In this document: positions 52,828 to 61,284 of the stretch, piece after piece
Layout: each line of letters opens with the position of its first letter
Position numbering within the stretch: position 1 is the stretch's first letter
Source of the DNA: Rufibacter sp. LB8
GTDB taxonomy: Bacteria > Bacteroidota > Bacteroidia > Cytophagales > Hymenobacteraceae
Reading direction: 5' to 3'
DNA: 64,000 bases
NCBI RefSeq assembly: GCF_014876185.1
Contig: NZ_JADALJ010000001.1
Span: 868,001-932,000, forward strand
Notes under the pieces: model-generated
Told to the model about the DNA's origin: nothing
Database searches by the model: none
What the model saw: the letters and a program-made list of their open reading frames with translations, nothing else
Program-made: the position numbers and the translations under genes

Positions 52828-53408
52828 TGAAAACCGTTATTGTTGATTATAAGGCCGGCAACGTGCAGAGCGTGCTTTTCGCGCTGGAGCGTTTGGGGGT
52901 GCAGGCCACTGTTACGGCCAACGCCGAGGAAATCCAGAGCGCCGACAAAGTTATTTTCCCGGGCGTGGGCGAAGCTTCCTCGGCTATGCGCGCGCTCAAA
53001 GCTCACAACCTGGACCAATTGCTGCCCACCTTGACGCAACCGTTTTTAGGCGTTTGCCTGGGCATGCAATTGCTATGCCTGCACTCAGAAGAAGGTGACA
53101 CAGACATGCTGGGCATTATTCCGGTGCCTGTGAAACGCTTTGATGTGGCCATGAAAGTGCCGCACATGGGCTGGAATACGGTCACCAGTTTGAAAAGCGA
53201 TTTATTCACTGGCATACAGGAAGAAGAATACGCCTACTTCGTTCACAGCTTTTATGCGCCGGTCACCCAATTCACCATTGCGCAGAGCGCCTACCCAGAA
53301 CCTTTCAGTGCGGCCTTGCAGTACAAAAACTTTTACGCCGTGCAGTTTCACGCTGAGAAAAGCGGTGCCCCTGGCGCCCAGATTCTCCAGAACTTCCTAA
53401 ACCTTTAG
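52827..53408 (+). CDS. hisH: imidazole glycerol phosphate synthase, glutamine amidotransferase subunit
   Basis: 193 residues, class I GATase: GVGEASSAMRALKAHN, nucleophile region PFLGVCLGMQLLCLHSEE (Cys ~77) and YAVQFHAEKSGAPG (His-Glu, with Ala where most HisH have Pro). It supplies ammonia to HisF. Coupled to hisB upstream, and 2 bases before hisA. Confidence 0.95.
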   Translation: MKTVIVDYKAGNVQSVLFALERLGVQATVTANAEEIQSADKVIFPGVGEASSAMRALKAHNLDQLLPTLTQPFLGVCLGMQLLCLHSEEGDTDMLGIIPVPVKRFDVAMKVPHMGWNTVTSLKSDLFTGIQEEEYAYFVHSFYAPVTQFTIAQSAYPEPFSAALQYKNFYAVQFHAEKSGAPGAQILQNFLNL

Positions 53409-53410
53409 CC

Positions 53411-54130
53411 ATGGAAATTATACCAGCCATAGATCTTATTGACGGCCAATGCGTGCGCCTCACCGAAGGCGATTTCGCGCAGCAGACCACCTACCACACA
53501 GACCCCGCGGAGGTAGCCAAGCAGTTTGAAAGCTTGGGCCTGCGCCGTTTGCACCTGGTTGACCTGGACGGCGCCCGCGCCAAGGAGCCGGTGAACCTGC
53601 CGGTTTTGGCCCGCATTGCCCGCGAGACAAATTTGGTCATTGACTACGGTGGAGGCCTGCAAAGCGCGGCCGCTATTCAGATGGCGTTTGATGCCGGAGC
53701 CCAGCAAGTCACGGCCGGTAGTATTGCCGTGCGCGAGCCCAAAACCGTGCAGAAATGGCTAAAGGAATACGGCCCTGACCGCATCATAGTAGGCGCTGAT
53801 TTCAAAGACAACTTCATCGCCATCAATGCCTGGGCAGAGCAGAGCGATATTACCCTGGAGGCGTTTTTGGCCTCGTTTTCTGAAATGGGCGCCAAAACGT
53901 TCATCTGCACTGATGTGAGCAAAGATGGCAAACTGCAAGGCTCCTCGCTGGACATTTACAGAAAATTGATCCTCAAATTTCCAGCTTTACAGTTCATTGC
54001 CAGCGGCGGCGTGACCACTATTGAAGAGGTGCGCGAACTCAGGGCAGCCGGTCTGCATGGCGCCATCATCGGCAAAGCCATTTATGAAGGCACTATTTCC
54101 TTAGAAGATTTGGCCAAAGAGGTTATCTAA
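53411..54130 (+). CDS. hisA: ProFAR isomerase
   Basis: 239 residues, TIM barrel: IIPAIDLIDGQCVRLTEGDF (~3-22, catalytic Asp), VIDYGGGLQSAAAI (~77-90), FICTDVSKDGKLQGSSLDIY (~164-183, second Asp), ASGGVTTIEEVREL (~197-210). The length matches the family. Residues ~151-163 (AFLASFSEMGAKT) are encoded by a segment very similar to the dispersed palindrome (34 of 38 bases against copy 10) with no change in protein length. 78 bases of non-coding sequence follow before hisF. Confidence 0.95.
   Translation: MEIIPAIDLIDGQCVRLTEGDFAQQTTYHTDPAEVAKQFESLGLRRLHLVDLDGARAKEPVNLPVLARIARETNLVIDYGGGLQSAAAIQMAFDAGAQQVTAGSIAVREPKTVQKWLKEYGPDRIIVGADFKDNFIAINAWAEQSDITLEAFLASFSEMGAKTFICTDVSKDGKLQGSSLDIYRKLILKFPALQFIASGGVTTIEEVRELRAAGLHGAIIGKAIYEGTISLEDLAKEVI
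53862..53899 (+). other. palindrome-like segment inside hisA
   Basis: CGTTTTTGGCCTCGTTTTC, then TGAAATGGGCGCCAAAACG: 34 of 38 bases identical to palindrome copy 10, no gaps. It encodes FLASFSEMGAKT, against FLASFSEMSPKT from copy 10 in the same frame. Confidence 0.6.
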
Positions 54131-54208
54131 AGAATTAAAAATAAGAGGAATAAGGAAGCGGTGCTAGAGTTTTGTATCTGACATCTAGTTTCCTGAGTCT
54201 AAAAAAAT

Positions 54209-54970
54209 ATGTTAACCAAACGAATTATTCCCTGCCTGGATATTAAAAACGGGCGCACCGTGAAAGGGGTCCGGTTTGAGGATATTAGAGACGCCGGCGA
54301 CCCGGTGGAACTGGCGGCGCTTTATGCCCGGCAAGGGGCCGATGAACTGGTATTTCTGGACATTACCGCCACCAACGAAAAACGCAAAACCCTGCGGGAA
54401 CTGGTGCGCGAAGTGGCCCGGCACATTGACATTCCGTTCACGGTGGGCGGGGGCATCAGTTCCGTGGAAGATGTAGAAGTGCTCCTGCAAAACGGTGCCG
54501 ACAAGGTGAGTGTGAATTCATCGGCGTTGCACCGGCCAGAATTGATCACGGAATTGGCCAACCGGTTTGGGAGCCAGTGCGTGACCGTGGCCATTGACAC
54601 CAAAAACACCCCAGACGGTTGGAAAGTCTTCAGCAAGGCGGGCACCGTAGACACCGGTTTGTTTGCGCTAGATTGGGCCAAGGAAGTAGTCGCGCGCGGG
54701 GCTGGGGAGATTCTGCTGACCTCCATGAGCAATGACGGCACCAAAAACGGCTTCGCGCTGGACATTACCGGGGAGATTTCCAGGAATGTGATTGTGCCGG
54801 TGATTGCGTCTGGAGGCGCGGGAAACCAACAGCACTTTTTAGACGTGTTTGCTGCCGGGGCAGATGCTGCGCTGGCCGCCAGTATTTTCCATTTTCAGGA
54901 AGTGCCCATCCCAGAATTGAAACATTTTCTGGCGAGCAACCACCTGGACATCAGAATTATCAAGAACTAA
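54209..54970 (+). CDS. hisF: imidazole glycerol phosphate synthase cyclase subunit
   Basis: 253 residues, TIM barrel: [20 protein letters not shown] (~5-24), [26 protein letters not shown] (~81-106), [19 protein letters not shown] (~170-188, catalytic Asp) and [15 protein letters not shown]. It partners HisH to make IGP and AICAR. Downstream comes a degenerate palindrome and hisIE. Confidence 0.95.
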   Translation: MLTKRIIPCLDIKNGRTVKGVRFEDIRDAGDPVELAALYARQGADELVFLDITATNEKRKTLRELVREVARHIDIPFTVGGGISSVEDVEVLLQNGADKVSVNSSALHRPELITELANRFGSQCVTVAIDTKNTPDGWKVFSKAGTVDTGLFALDWAKEVVARGAGEILLTSMSNDGTKNGFALDITGEISRNVIVPVIASGGAGNQQHFLDVFAAGADAALAASIFHFQEVPIPELKHFLASNHLDIRIIKN

Positions 54971-55013
54971 ATCCTTCAAAATATCCGATTGGCGGTAGAA
55001 GGAATGTACAGCA

Positions 55014-55055
55014 TCGTTTTAGCTCCTGTTTACAAAACAGAGCCCGAAAACGGAA
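55014..55055 (+). repeat. dispersed palindrome, copy 23 (degenerate)
   Basis: CGTTTTAGCTCCTGTTTAC, then AAAACAGAGCCCGAAAACGG; shares AAAACAGAGCCC with the copy inside the HU/SPOR gene. It lies in frame upstream of hisIE. Confidence 0.7.
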
Positions 55056-55081
55056 ATAGAAAGCAGACAGAACAGAAGCAT

Positions 55082-55732
55082 ATGAACATAGATTTCAAGA
55101 AAGGCGATGGTTTGGTACCGGCCGTTGTGCAAAATGCCATTTCCGGCAAGGTGTTAATGCTGGGGTACATGAACCAGGAGTCCTATCAGAAAACCATGGA
55201 AACCGGGTTGGTGACTTTTTTCTCGCGGTCTAAAAATAGACTCTGGACCAAAGGCGAAACCTCTGGCAACACGCTTCAACTGGTGAAAGCCGAACTGGAC
55301 TGCGACCAGGATACGCTGCTACTGCTTGTGAACCCAACCGGCCCGGCATGCCATAGAAACACCGAGACCTGCTTTGATACAGAAGGCGACCCAACTTCGT
55401 ACCACTTGGGCAACTTTCAGGAATTCACTCCCACAGAGAAAGCGTTGCAGTTCATTGCGCAGTTGGAGCAGACCATCAAAGGTCGTCGGGCTAAGCCGCA
55501 GGAAGGATCTTATACTAATTTCCTGTTTGACCAGGGCATCAACAAAATAGCCCAGAAAGTAGGGGAGGAAGCCGTAGAAGTGGTCATTGACGCCGTGGCC
55601 GGACAAACCGACACCATGAAAGGCGAGGCCGCAGATTTGCTGTTCCATTTGCTGGTGCTGCTGGAAGCTTCCGGACTTTCTCTAGCCGAAGTAGTGCAGG
55701 TATTGGAAAGCCGCCATACCCCTAAAAAGTAA
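55082..55732 (+). CDS. hisI: bifunctional PRA-CH / PRA-PH
   Basis: 216 residues from ATG at 55082 (IDFKKGDGLVPAVVQN follows), a HisIE fusion. The cyclohydrolase part (~1-105) has GYMNQESYQKTMETGLVTFFSRS, LDCDQDTLLL and GPACHRNTETCF with its metal-binding Cys. The pyrophosphohydrolase part (~115-216) has KVGEEAVEVVIDAVAG and EAADLLFHLLVLLE. An upstream ATG at 55004 would add 26 residues read through palindrome copy 23; the family start favours 55082. Last gene of the his operon. Confidence 0.92.
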   Translation: MNIDFKKGDGLVPAVVQNAISGKVLMLGYMNQESYQKTMETGLVTFFSRSKNRLWTKGETSGNTLQLVKAELDCDQDTLLLLVNPTGPACHRNTETCFDTEGDPTSYHLGNFQEFTPTEKALQFIAQLEQTIKGRRAKPQEGSYTNFLFDQGINKIAQKVGEEAVEVVIDAVAGQTDTMKGEAADLLFHLLVLLEASGLSLAEVVQVLESRHTPKK

Positions 55733-55733
55733 A

Positions 55734-55775
55734 ATTTCCCTTTTCAATTGCTGTGTCAGCTTTGAAAAGGGAAAT
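55734..55775. terminator. bidirectional terminator of the his operon
   Basis: 14-nt perfect arms ATTTCCCTTTTCAA / TTGAAAAGGGAAAT with a 14-base loop, between convergent hisIE and the sorting-domain protein gene. Confidence 0.75.
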
Positions 55776-55809
55776 ATAAAGTACTAGAGAATCTGTCCAG
55801 AACGTCAGC

Positions 55810-57120
55810 TTAGTTTTTCACTACCCGCTGCACGCTGGTCTGGTTACCAGCACTGATTTTCAGGAAGTAAATACCGTTAGTTAATGTATCCAGGCCGTTG
55901 ATTTGGGAGGTATTGGTGCCAGCTGTGGCTTTTACTTTCTGGGTGAACACTTCCTGACCAGCTAGGTTGAGGAAGGAAACGGTAACTTGGGCGTCAGCAG
56001 AAAGTTCTACTTTAATTGTCAGTTCTTGCTGAAACGGGTTGGGGTACACATTACTCACCGCCAGGGTAGAAGCTTTCTTGCCCAGGGCCTTCACAGAAAT
56101 CACTTTTGAATACTCATAGTCTCCGTTGAAATCTACTTGCTTTAATCTGTAGTACACCAGACCGGCGGGGGCGTTTGCGTCTGCGGTAGCGTAAGCAGTA
56201 GGCGTGGTTTTGGTTCCGTTACCGGCCACGGTGCCCACCGCATTGTAGTTTTTGGCGTCTTGGCTGCGCTCCAGCACAAATTCCTTGTTGTCTTTTTCAG
56301 AAGCCGTGGCCCAGGCTAGTTTCACCTGGTTTTCTTGGGCGGTAGCCGTGAAAGACGTGAAGGTCACCGGCAACGTGGCGGGCGGCAAGGAATAGCTTTC
56401 TACCATCATGGCGCCTGCTCTGGTTTGGCCGTTTTCTTCCACTTTTACTTCGCCTGGTTGCTCGCTGGCCAGCAAGGTCACCGATTTAGTGCCCTGGCCG
56501 CGTACAATTTCCCAACCGGCGGGCACTGTCCATCTGTAGTTCGCAGATTCTTTGCCAGAAATAACCGAGTACGTGGCCTGGCTTTTGGCCTGCACCAACA
56601 CCGGACCAGAAATTACCAAAGGAGCTGGTTCGCAGGTTTGCGCTTTGAAGCTCACAACACCCACTGTGGTAGAGGCTTTGGCTTGCACTTTAATGGTGGT
56701 CAGCTGCGCGAATTGGGCGGCGGTAAGGGTGTAAGAAAAATTATCAACTGCTCCATTTTTGAATCCCTCGGCGTTGATGGCCTCAAACTTTAATGCGTAA
56801 AATGGGTTGTTGGTGCCGTTCTCCTGAGAAAAAGTGAATCTGGTGTTGGTGTTTTTAGGATTAGTGGCCTTGGCTCCGGCCGGAAGTTGAAACGCCACGT
56901 TGCTCAGAGCGTTTCCGCAGTTGGTTTTCACACTGAAGTGAAGCGTCACGGTATTGTTGCTGTTTTTCACGAAGCTGGTGTAAGTGATGTCAAAGCACTC
57001 GCTGGTAAGTTTGCAGCCTAAAGAAGTGGTCTGGGCAGATGCCGTAAAAGAAAGCGTAGTCAGCAAGGAAATGAATACTGCAAAAATTGTGTTTTTTACA
57101 GTAAAAATTGCTGATGACAT
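55810..57120 (-). CDS. type IX secretion sorting-domain protein
   Basis: 436 residues from ATG at 57120 (an earlier ATG at 57156 is possible; the 57204 TTG falls inside the -7 element). Signal peptide TIFAVFISLLTTLSFTASAQ. The body is beta-sandwich-like (polycystic/Ig-like), with Cys at CKLTSECFDITY. The C-terminal ~75 residues carry the type A sorting domain: SNVYPNPFQQELTIKVELS, VTVSFLNLAGQEVF and LTNGIYFLKISAGNQTSVQRVVK. It is exported by the Sec and type IX systems to the cell surface. Promoter TATCTTTG on the minus strand at about 57209-57202. Confidence 0.85.
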   Translation of the reverse strand: MSSAIFTVKNTIFAVFISLLTTLSFTASAQTTSLGCKLTSECFDITYTSFVKNSNNTVTLHFSVKTNCGNALSNVAFQLPAGAKATNPKNTNTRFTFSQENGTNNPFYALKFEAINAEGFKNGAVDNFSYTLTAAQFAQLTTIKVQAKASTTVGVVSFKAQTCEPAPLVISGPVLVQAKSQATYSVISGKESANYRWTVPAGWEIVRGQGTKSVTLLASEQPGEVKVEENGQTRAGAMMVESYSLPPATLPVTFTSFTATAQENQVKLAWATASEKDNKEFVLERSQDAKNYNAVGTVAGNGTKTTPTAYATADANAPAGLVYYRLKQVDFNGDYEYSKVISVKALGKKASTLAVSNVYPNPFQQELTIKVELSADAQVTVSFLNLAGQEVFTQKVKATAGTNTSQINGLDTLTNGIYFLKISAGNQTSVQRVVKN

Positions 57121-57156
57121 TCTTGAAGTGCTACGGTTTTGTGAGATTAGTGTCAT

Positions 57157-57529
57157 GTCTTTGTCCGGAAGTGCCTTTTCCTTATTTTCTTTATGATGAT
57201 ACAAAGATAGAGGAAGGCTATATAGTAGAACTTGCTGATTCGACGAGGACCCTTATTTATGCGATTAATTTAAAAAGTGACGGGATTTTGGCCGTATCAC
57301 CCGGTGAATGAACCGTTTCGCTCGGTGAACGTCTGAGGCTCTTTTAAAAGAGAAACTAAAGGAGGTGATATTGAGGACTGAAGAATCTCCTGATCTGAAT
57401 AAAAAAACCTGTTTTGGGGCTCATTTCTGGAAATGAGCCCCAAAACAGGTTTAAGCAGATAGAATTATTAATACAAGTGGAATGGAAGTAGGTTGGTACT
57501 TCTGAACTTTATTAAATGAAAGTGTGCAA
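57157..57529. other. intergenic region with one palindrome and one promoter
   Basis: Contains the -7 element of the sorting-domain gene (57209-57202, minus strand), AT-rich sequence with CGGTGAA repeats (57300-57330), and palindrome copy 24. No gene. Confidence 0.5.
57405..57452 (-). repeat. dispersed palindrome, copy 24 (variant outer stem)
   Basis: AAACCTGTTTTGGGGCTCAT and complement, CTGG centre. Both arms have CCTG/CAGG where others have CCG/CGG, a matched change that keeps pairing. Confidence 0.85.
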
Positions 57530-57573
57530 TTCCGTTTTTGGCTTCGTTTCCAGAAATGAGCCCAAAAACGGAA
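57530..57573 (+). repeat. dispersed palindrome, copy 25
   Basis: T:A variant right arm, CCAG centre, divergent left arm (TTTTTGGCTTCGTTT). It ends 3 bases before the helicase gene's stop codon. Confidence 0.85.
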
Positions 57574-57576
57574 ATT

Positions 57577-60500
57577 CTATCCTACCACTTCGCCTACAAA
57601 TTCCCATTCGTCCACGCGCTCTTCTTCAAAATAATAGACCACGCAGGTAATTTTACTGAAAACCAGTTCGCGGAACAGCGTGGCATAGGAATTCAGGTTC
57701 TCTGTGTATTCTGGTTTGGCGGGCGGCAGTTTGTAGTCAATCAAGGTCACTTCGCCGGTTTCACTGAACACAATTCGGTCTGGTTTATAGCGGCTGGTGC
57801 GTACGTCCAAGACCTCGCGCTCGTTTTCCACGGTCATGGCCCGGCTGAAGTAGCGCTGCATTTGCGGGTGATTTAATACGTGGTTCACCATTTGGGTAAG
57901 GGCGGGCAACTCGCGCTGGGAGATGATGCCCTGCCGCACCAATTGCCGAAGCGCCTTAGGAGCTTCCTCGGCGTAGGTTATTAAGGCTAGCGCATAGTGC
58001 AGCTTGCGGTTCCAGCGGCGGTGTTCCTGTTGGGTCTCAAAATCAAAGACGTTGTTGGCGTGCTGCTTCAGCTTCAGGTTCTGCGCCCAATCGGCGGAGC
58101 TGAACTTGTCCAGCACATACACATCATCAGAAAGAGGTTTGTGGCTCACGGCCTGCGCGGCGCCTTTGGCCAATTGGTAACAGAAGGTGTCTTTTTGCCA
58201 GAGTTCCTTGCTTTCTAAGAACCGGTGCAGCCAGTAACTCACATTTTTCTGGTAGCGGGCGTTGTTGAAATCCTGCGCGTTGGCAATCAGGTAAAGCCGG
58301 TCCACAGGGCGGGTGAGGGCCACATAGAGCATGTTCAGGTTTTCAATGAAGGTTTTCTCCAGTTTCTGGGTGTATTGGTCTTTCAGGCCGGTTTCCTCCA
58401 GCTTCTTGCTCATGGTCACCACGGCAGTCCGGAGCTTGGTGTCCTGCGCCACGGTGCCGGGCAGCGTGCCCCAAAGCAAGGCGGCGTTCTGCGGTTCCAG
58501 GGTCCAGTCACAGAAAGGCACAATCACCACGGGGTAATCCAACCCTTTGCTTTTATGGATGCTGGTGATGGTGATGGCGTCGCGGTCTTTGGGCGTGTTG
58601 ATGCTGAGTTTCTCTTTGTGCAAATCCCAGTACTGCAGAAAGTTGTTGAGGTTGTTGCTGTGTTTGAGCGTGTATTCCAGCACCAAATCAAGAAACCGGA
58701 ACAGGTACTCGCATTCATTGTTTTTGCCCAGCAGATTAAACACCCTGATCAGTTTTTCGGTGAGTTCATAGATAGACAGGTTCCCGGCATCGCGGTACGC
58801 CAAATCAAAGCCTTGTTGCTGCAGGAAGGTAAAAAACGGCTCCACGCTGGGTTCGGTGGCCAAAGCGGCAATGCGGGTGGTGGTGTCACTGTCCGGGATT
58901 TGCTGGTGCACCACTTTGTAGACCAAATACAGGGCCTGCGACCGCGCCAAACTGTTGGCCGGCTGGTTCATGATCCGGAAAAAAGCGATAATCAGGTTGA
59001 TGACCTCGGCGAATTGCAGGGACAGGGAATCTTGCGAGATGATGTCATATTTCTTCTGCTTCAGGAAGTTGGCCACCAGCTTGCTGTTGCGGTTGGTGCG
59101 GCTCAACACGGCAATGTCTCGGGGTGCGTAGCCATCGGCCTGGGCCTGCTGCACCATTTGTAACACCAATTGCAGCGTGCTTTCCTGGTAGGAGAGAAGC
59201 GCGTCCTGGGTGTAACCCTCGTAGATTTCCTCTGTTCTGCTGCACGTGTCAAAATCATACCGGCGCGGACTTTCATCTTTATGAGTGAAGATGATCTGGA
59301 GGTGCGCGGTACCGGACTCTTTGCCTTCCGGCGATTTCTGTTGAAAATGCTCGTCATAAATGGCCTGCAACAGCGGGAACTGCGGGTTGGCCACACTAAT
59401 GAACCGGAACAGCTCATTGTTGAACGCAATAATCTCGGGCGCGCTGCGATAGTTGGTTTTTAAATACTCCGGCGAAATGGTGTAGCGCAAGGTGTCATAG
59501 CGTGGGGCCACGTTTTCCTCAAACCGCGAGTTCTGGTACAGGTTCTCTGTTTGGTTGCGGTGCAGGTGCAGAATCTGCTCCATCTCGCCGCCGCGCCAAC
59601 CGTAAATGGCCTGCTTGGCATCGCCTACCACCATGTTGAAACCGCCGCCGCTCAAGGCGTTCTCCACTAACGGCAAGAGGTTGTTCCATTGCAGCACCGA
59701 GGTATCCTGGAATTCGTCAATCAAAATGTGTTGGTAGCGTTCGCCCAGGCGCTCATAGATGAACGGAATGGGCTCCTGCAAGACAATCTCGGTGATGCGC
59801 TTGTTGAATTCCGAGATGTGCACCAGGTTTTTGTCTAGCTTGATTTCCTGAATGCAGCGTTCCAGCTCGCTCAACACGCTCAACTTATACAAGTGAGGCA
59901 ACATGGCCGTGATAAGAATGTGGTTTTGGGCCTCTTTCTGTTTCAATTCTTCCAGTTGGTGATAAAGGGCTTCTAACTGGTGCTTGATCTGCTCCAACGG
60001 AATTCGGTCTGCGGCTTTGGCTTTGCTGCTGTGCCATTTGTCCTCGGCAATAATGTTGTGCGCGTATTTGTAAGGCTTGGTGAAATCCACTTCCTTGCTC
60101 CAGCCCAGAAAATACGCGTACAAGCCGCCCTTGCCCTGCGCCATGAGCTCCGGCTGAATATCGTGCTGCTCCAAGAGGGCAAAACCCTGTTGGCCAAGGG
60201 ATTTGAGCTGTTTTTCAATGTCTTGTTTCTGGGTGTAGAGTTCAGCGCGTATCTTCTTGAAATCTTGCAGGGTAAGCAAGCCGATGTCCAGTAAATGTTC
60301 ATAGGTCTGCTCGTTCAGCAAGTTCTGCGCGAAGTCCGCTAATTCATCGGGGAGCACGTTCCAGCTTTTGCCTTCCTCGGCCTTCTCCAGGGCATACTGT
60401 TGCAGGGTTTCGGCCAGGAGTTTGTTTTCCGCGTCCAGGTTCACTTTGTTGAAAAGCAAACTCACCGCCGTGCTCAACAAAGTTCGGGCGTCCATGTCCA

Positions 60501-60942
60501 CTTCAAAGTTGTGTGGCAGTTTCAGCTCAGTGGTAAAGGCGCTCACCACCCTGTTGACAAAAGAGTCAATGGTACTCACGGCAAATTCTGAGTAATGGAA
60601 CAGCAGGTGGCCAAACACCTTGGCGGCCCGTTGCCTTAACACTTCTTCTGTTAACGTTGGCTGCTCATACTCTGTCTGTATTTCCTGAACTATGTTAAGC
60701 AGAAGGAAATCGCTGTTCCGTTTTTCTTTCTCTGGCAAGCCCAGGTCATTGAAGCCGCGCAAGGCGCCTAAGATACGCGTCTTCATTTCCTGCGCTGCGT
60801 CATTGGTGAACGTGATGGCCAGAATGTTTTTGTAATAGGAAGGGTCTTCGCTCTGGAGCGCCAGTTTCAGGTACTCTTTGGTGAGTTGGTAGGTTTTGCC
60901 CGAACCCGCCGAGGACGAATATATTTTAAAGGTAGAAGGCAC
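57577..60942 (-). CDS. UvrD/RecB-like helicase-nuclease (AddA-like)
   Basis: 1121 residues. Superfamily 1 helicase motifs: Walker A SSSAGSGKTYQLTKEYL (~9-25), ILAITFTNDAAQEMKTRI (~40-57), Walker B ILIDEFQDTSVLQW (~408-421), VVGDAKQAIYGWRGGE (~440-455), ITSIHKSKGLDYPVVIVP (~790-807) and LYVALTRPVDRLYLIA. The last ~150 residues contain a PD-(D/E)XK nuclease-like core (DRIVFSETGEVTLIDYKLPP). The combination fits AddA/RecB-type double-strand-break repair. No AddB-like partner is adjacent. The start is ATG at 60942. Confidence 0.85.
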   Translation of the reverse strand: MPSTFKIYSSSAGSGKTYQLTKEYLKLALQSEDPSYYKNILAITFTNDAAQEMKTRILGALRGFNDLGLPEKEKRNSDFLLLNIVQEIQTEYEQPTLTEEVLRQRAAKVFGHLLFHYSEFAVSTIDSFVNRVVSAFTTELKLPHNFEVDMDARTLLSTAVSLLFNKVNLDAENKLLAETLQQYALEKAEEGKSWNVLPDELADFAQNLLNEQTYEHLLDIGLLTLQDFKKIRAELYTQKQDIEKQLKSLGQQGFALLEQHDIQPELMAQGKGGLYAYFLGWSKEVDFTKPYKYAHNIIAEDKWHSSKAKAADRIPLEQIKHQLEALYHQLEELKQKEAQNHILITAMLPHLYKLSVLSELERCIQEIKLDKNLVHISEFNKRITEIVLQEPIPFIYERLGERYQHILIDEFQDTSVLQWNNLLPLVENALSGGGFNMVVGDAKQAIYGWRGGEMEQILHLHRNQTENLYQNSRFEENVAPRYDTLRYTISPEYLKTNYRSAPEIIAFNNELFRFISVANPQFPLLQAIYDEHFQQKSPEGKESGTAHLQIIFTHKDESPRRYDFDTCSRTEEIYEGYTQDALLSYQESTLQLVLQMVQQAQADGYAPRDIAVLSRTNRNSKLVANFLKQKKYDIISQDSLSLQFAEVINLIIAFFRIMNQPANSLARSQALYLVYKVVHQQIPDSDTTTRIAALATEPSVEPFFTFLQQQGFDLAYRDAGNLSIYELTEKLIRVFNLLGKNNECEYLFRFLDLVLEYTLKHSNNLNNFLQYWDLHKEKLSINTPKDRDAITITSIHKSKGLDYPVVIVPFCDWTLEPQNAALLWGTLPGTVAQDTKLRTAVVTMSKKLEETGLKDQYTQKLEKTFIENLNMLYVALTRPVDRLYLIANAQDFNNARYQKNVSYWLHRFLESKELWQKDTFCYQLAKGAAQAVSHKPLSDDVYVLDKFSSADWAQNLKLKQHANNVFDFETQQEHRRWNRKLHYALALITYAEEAPKALRQLVRQGIISQRELPALTQMVNHVLNHPQMQRYFSRAMTVENEREVLDVRTSRYKPDRIVFSETGEVTLIDYKLPPAKPEYTENLNSYATLFRELVFSKITCVVYYFEEERVDEWEFVGEVVG

Positions 60943-61284
60943 TTTGTTGAATTAGGAATTGGGAATTAAGAATGACGCAGAGGCCCGAAATCTTTTGTTG
61001 GTGGCCAGTTTTACGAAAATAAGGAAAAGGAATGAATGAGCATCGGAATTCTCCCAACCGAACCTTGTATACTTGAAGCGGGCTCTCGTTTTCGGGCTCA
61101 TTTCTGGAAACAAGCTCGAAAACGGAAAATAACAACCTTCCTTTCGGGTTTATTCTTCTTTGAATTTTAGCGAAATACTGGGGCCTAGATTCCTGAAGAT
61201 TATCTTTTAAATTTACAAGAAAGCAAGCCTAATGGCGTTGAAGAATAGCATTCCATGCCGCCTGTCTTTTTTGAAAATTCCCCC
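60943..61284. other. intergenic region with one palindrome
   Basis: 342 bp between divergent genes. AT-rich; GAATTAGGAATTGGGAATTA repeats next to the helicase gene, palindrome copy 26 in the middle. No ORF or strong promoter pattern was seen. Confidence 0.5.
61086..61126 (-). repeat. dispersed palindrome, copy 26
   Basis: CTGG centre, intact left arm (CGTTTTCGGGCTCATTTC), decayed right arm (AAACAAGCTCGAAAACGGAA), as expected for this orientation. Confidence 0.8.

Noticed and set aside
57538-57876. Plus-strand ORF beginning inside palindrome copy 25
   Set aside because: It overlaps the helicase gene on the opposite strand and has no codon or family support.
58225-59163. 312-codon plus-strand ORF opposite the helicase gene
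   Set aside because: Mirror of a strongly supported helicase frame with conserved motifs; typical high-GC antisense shadow.
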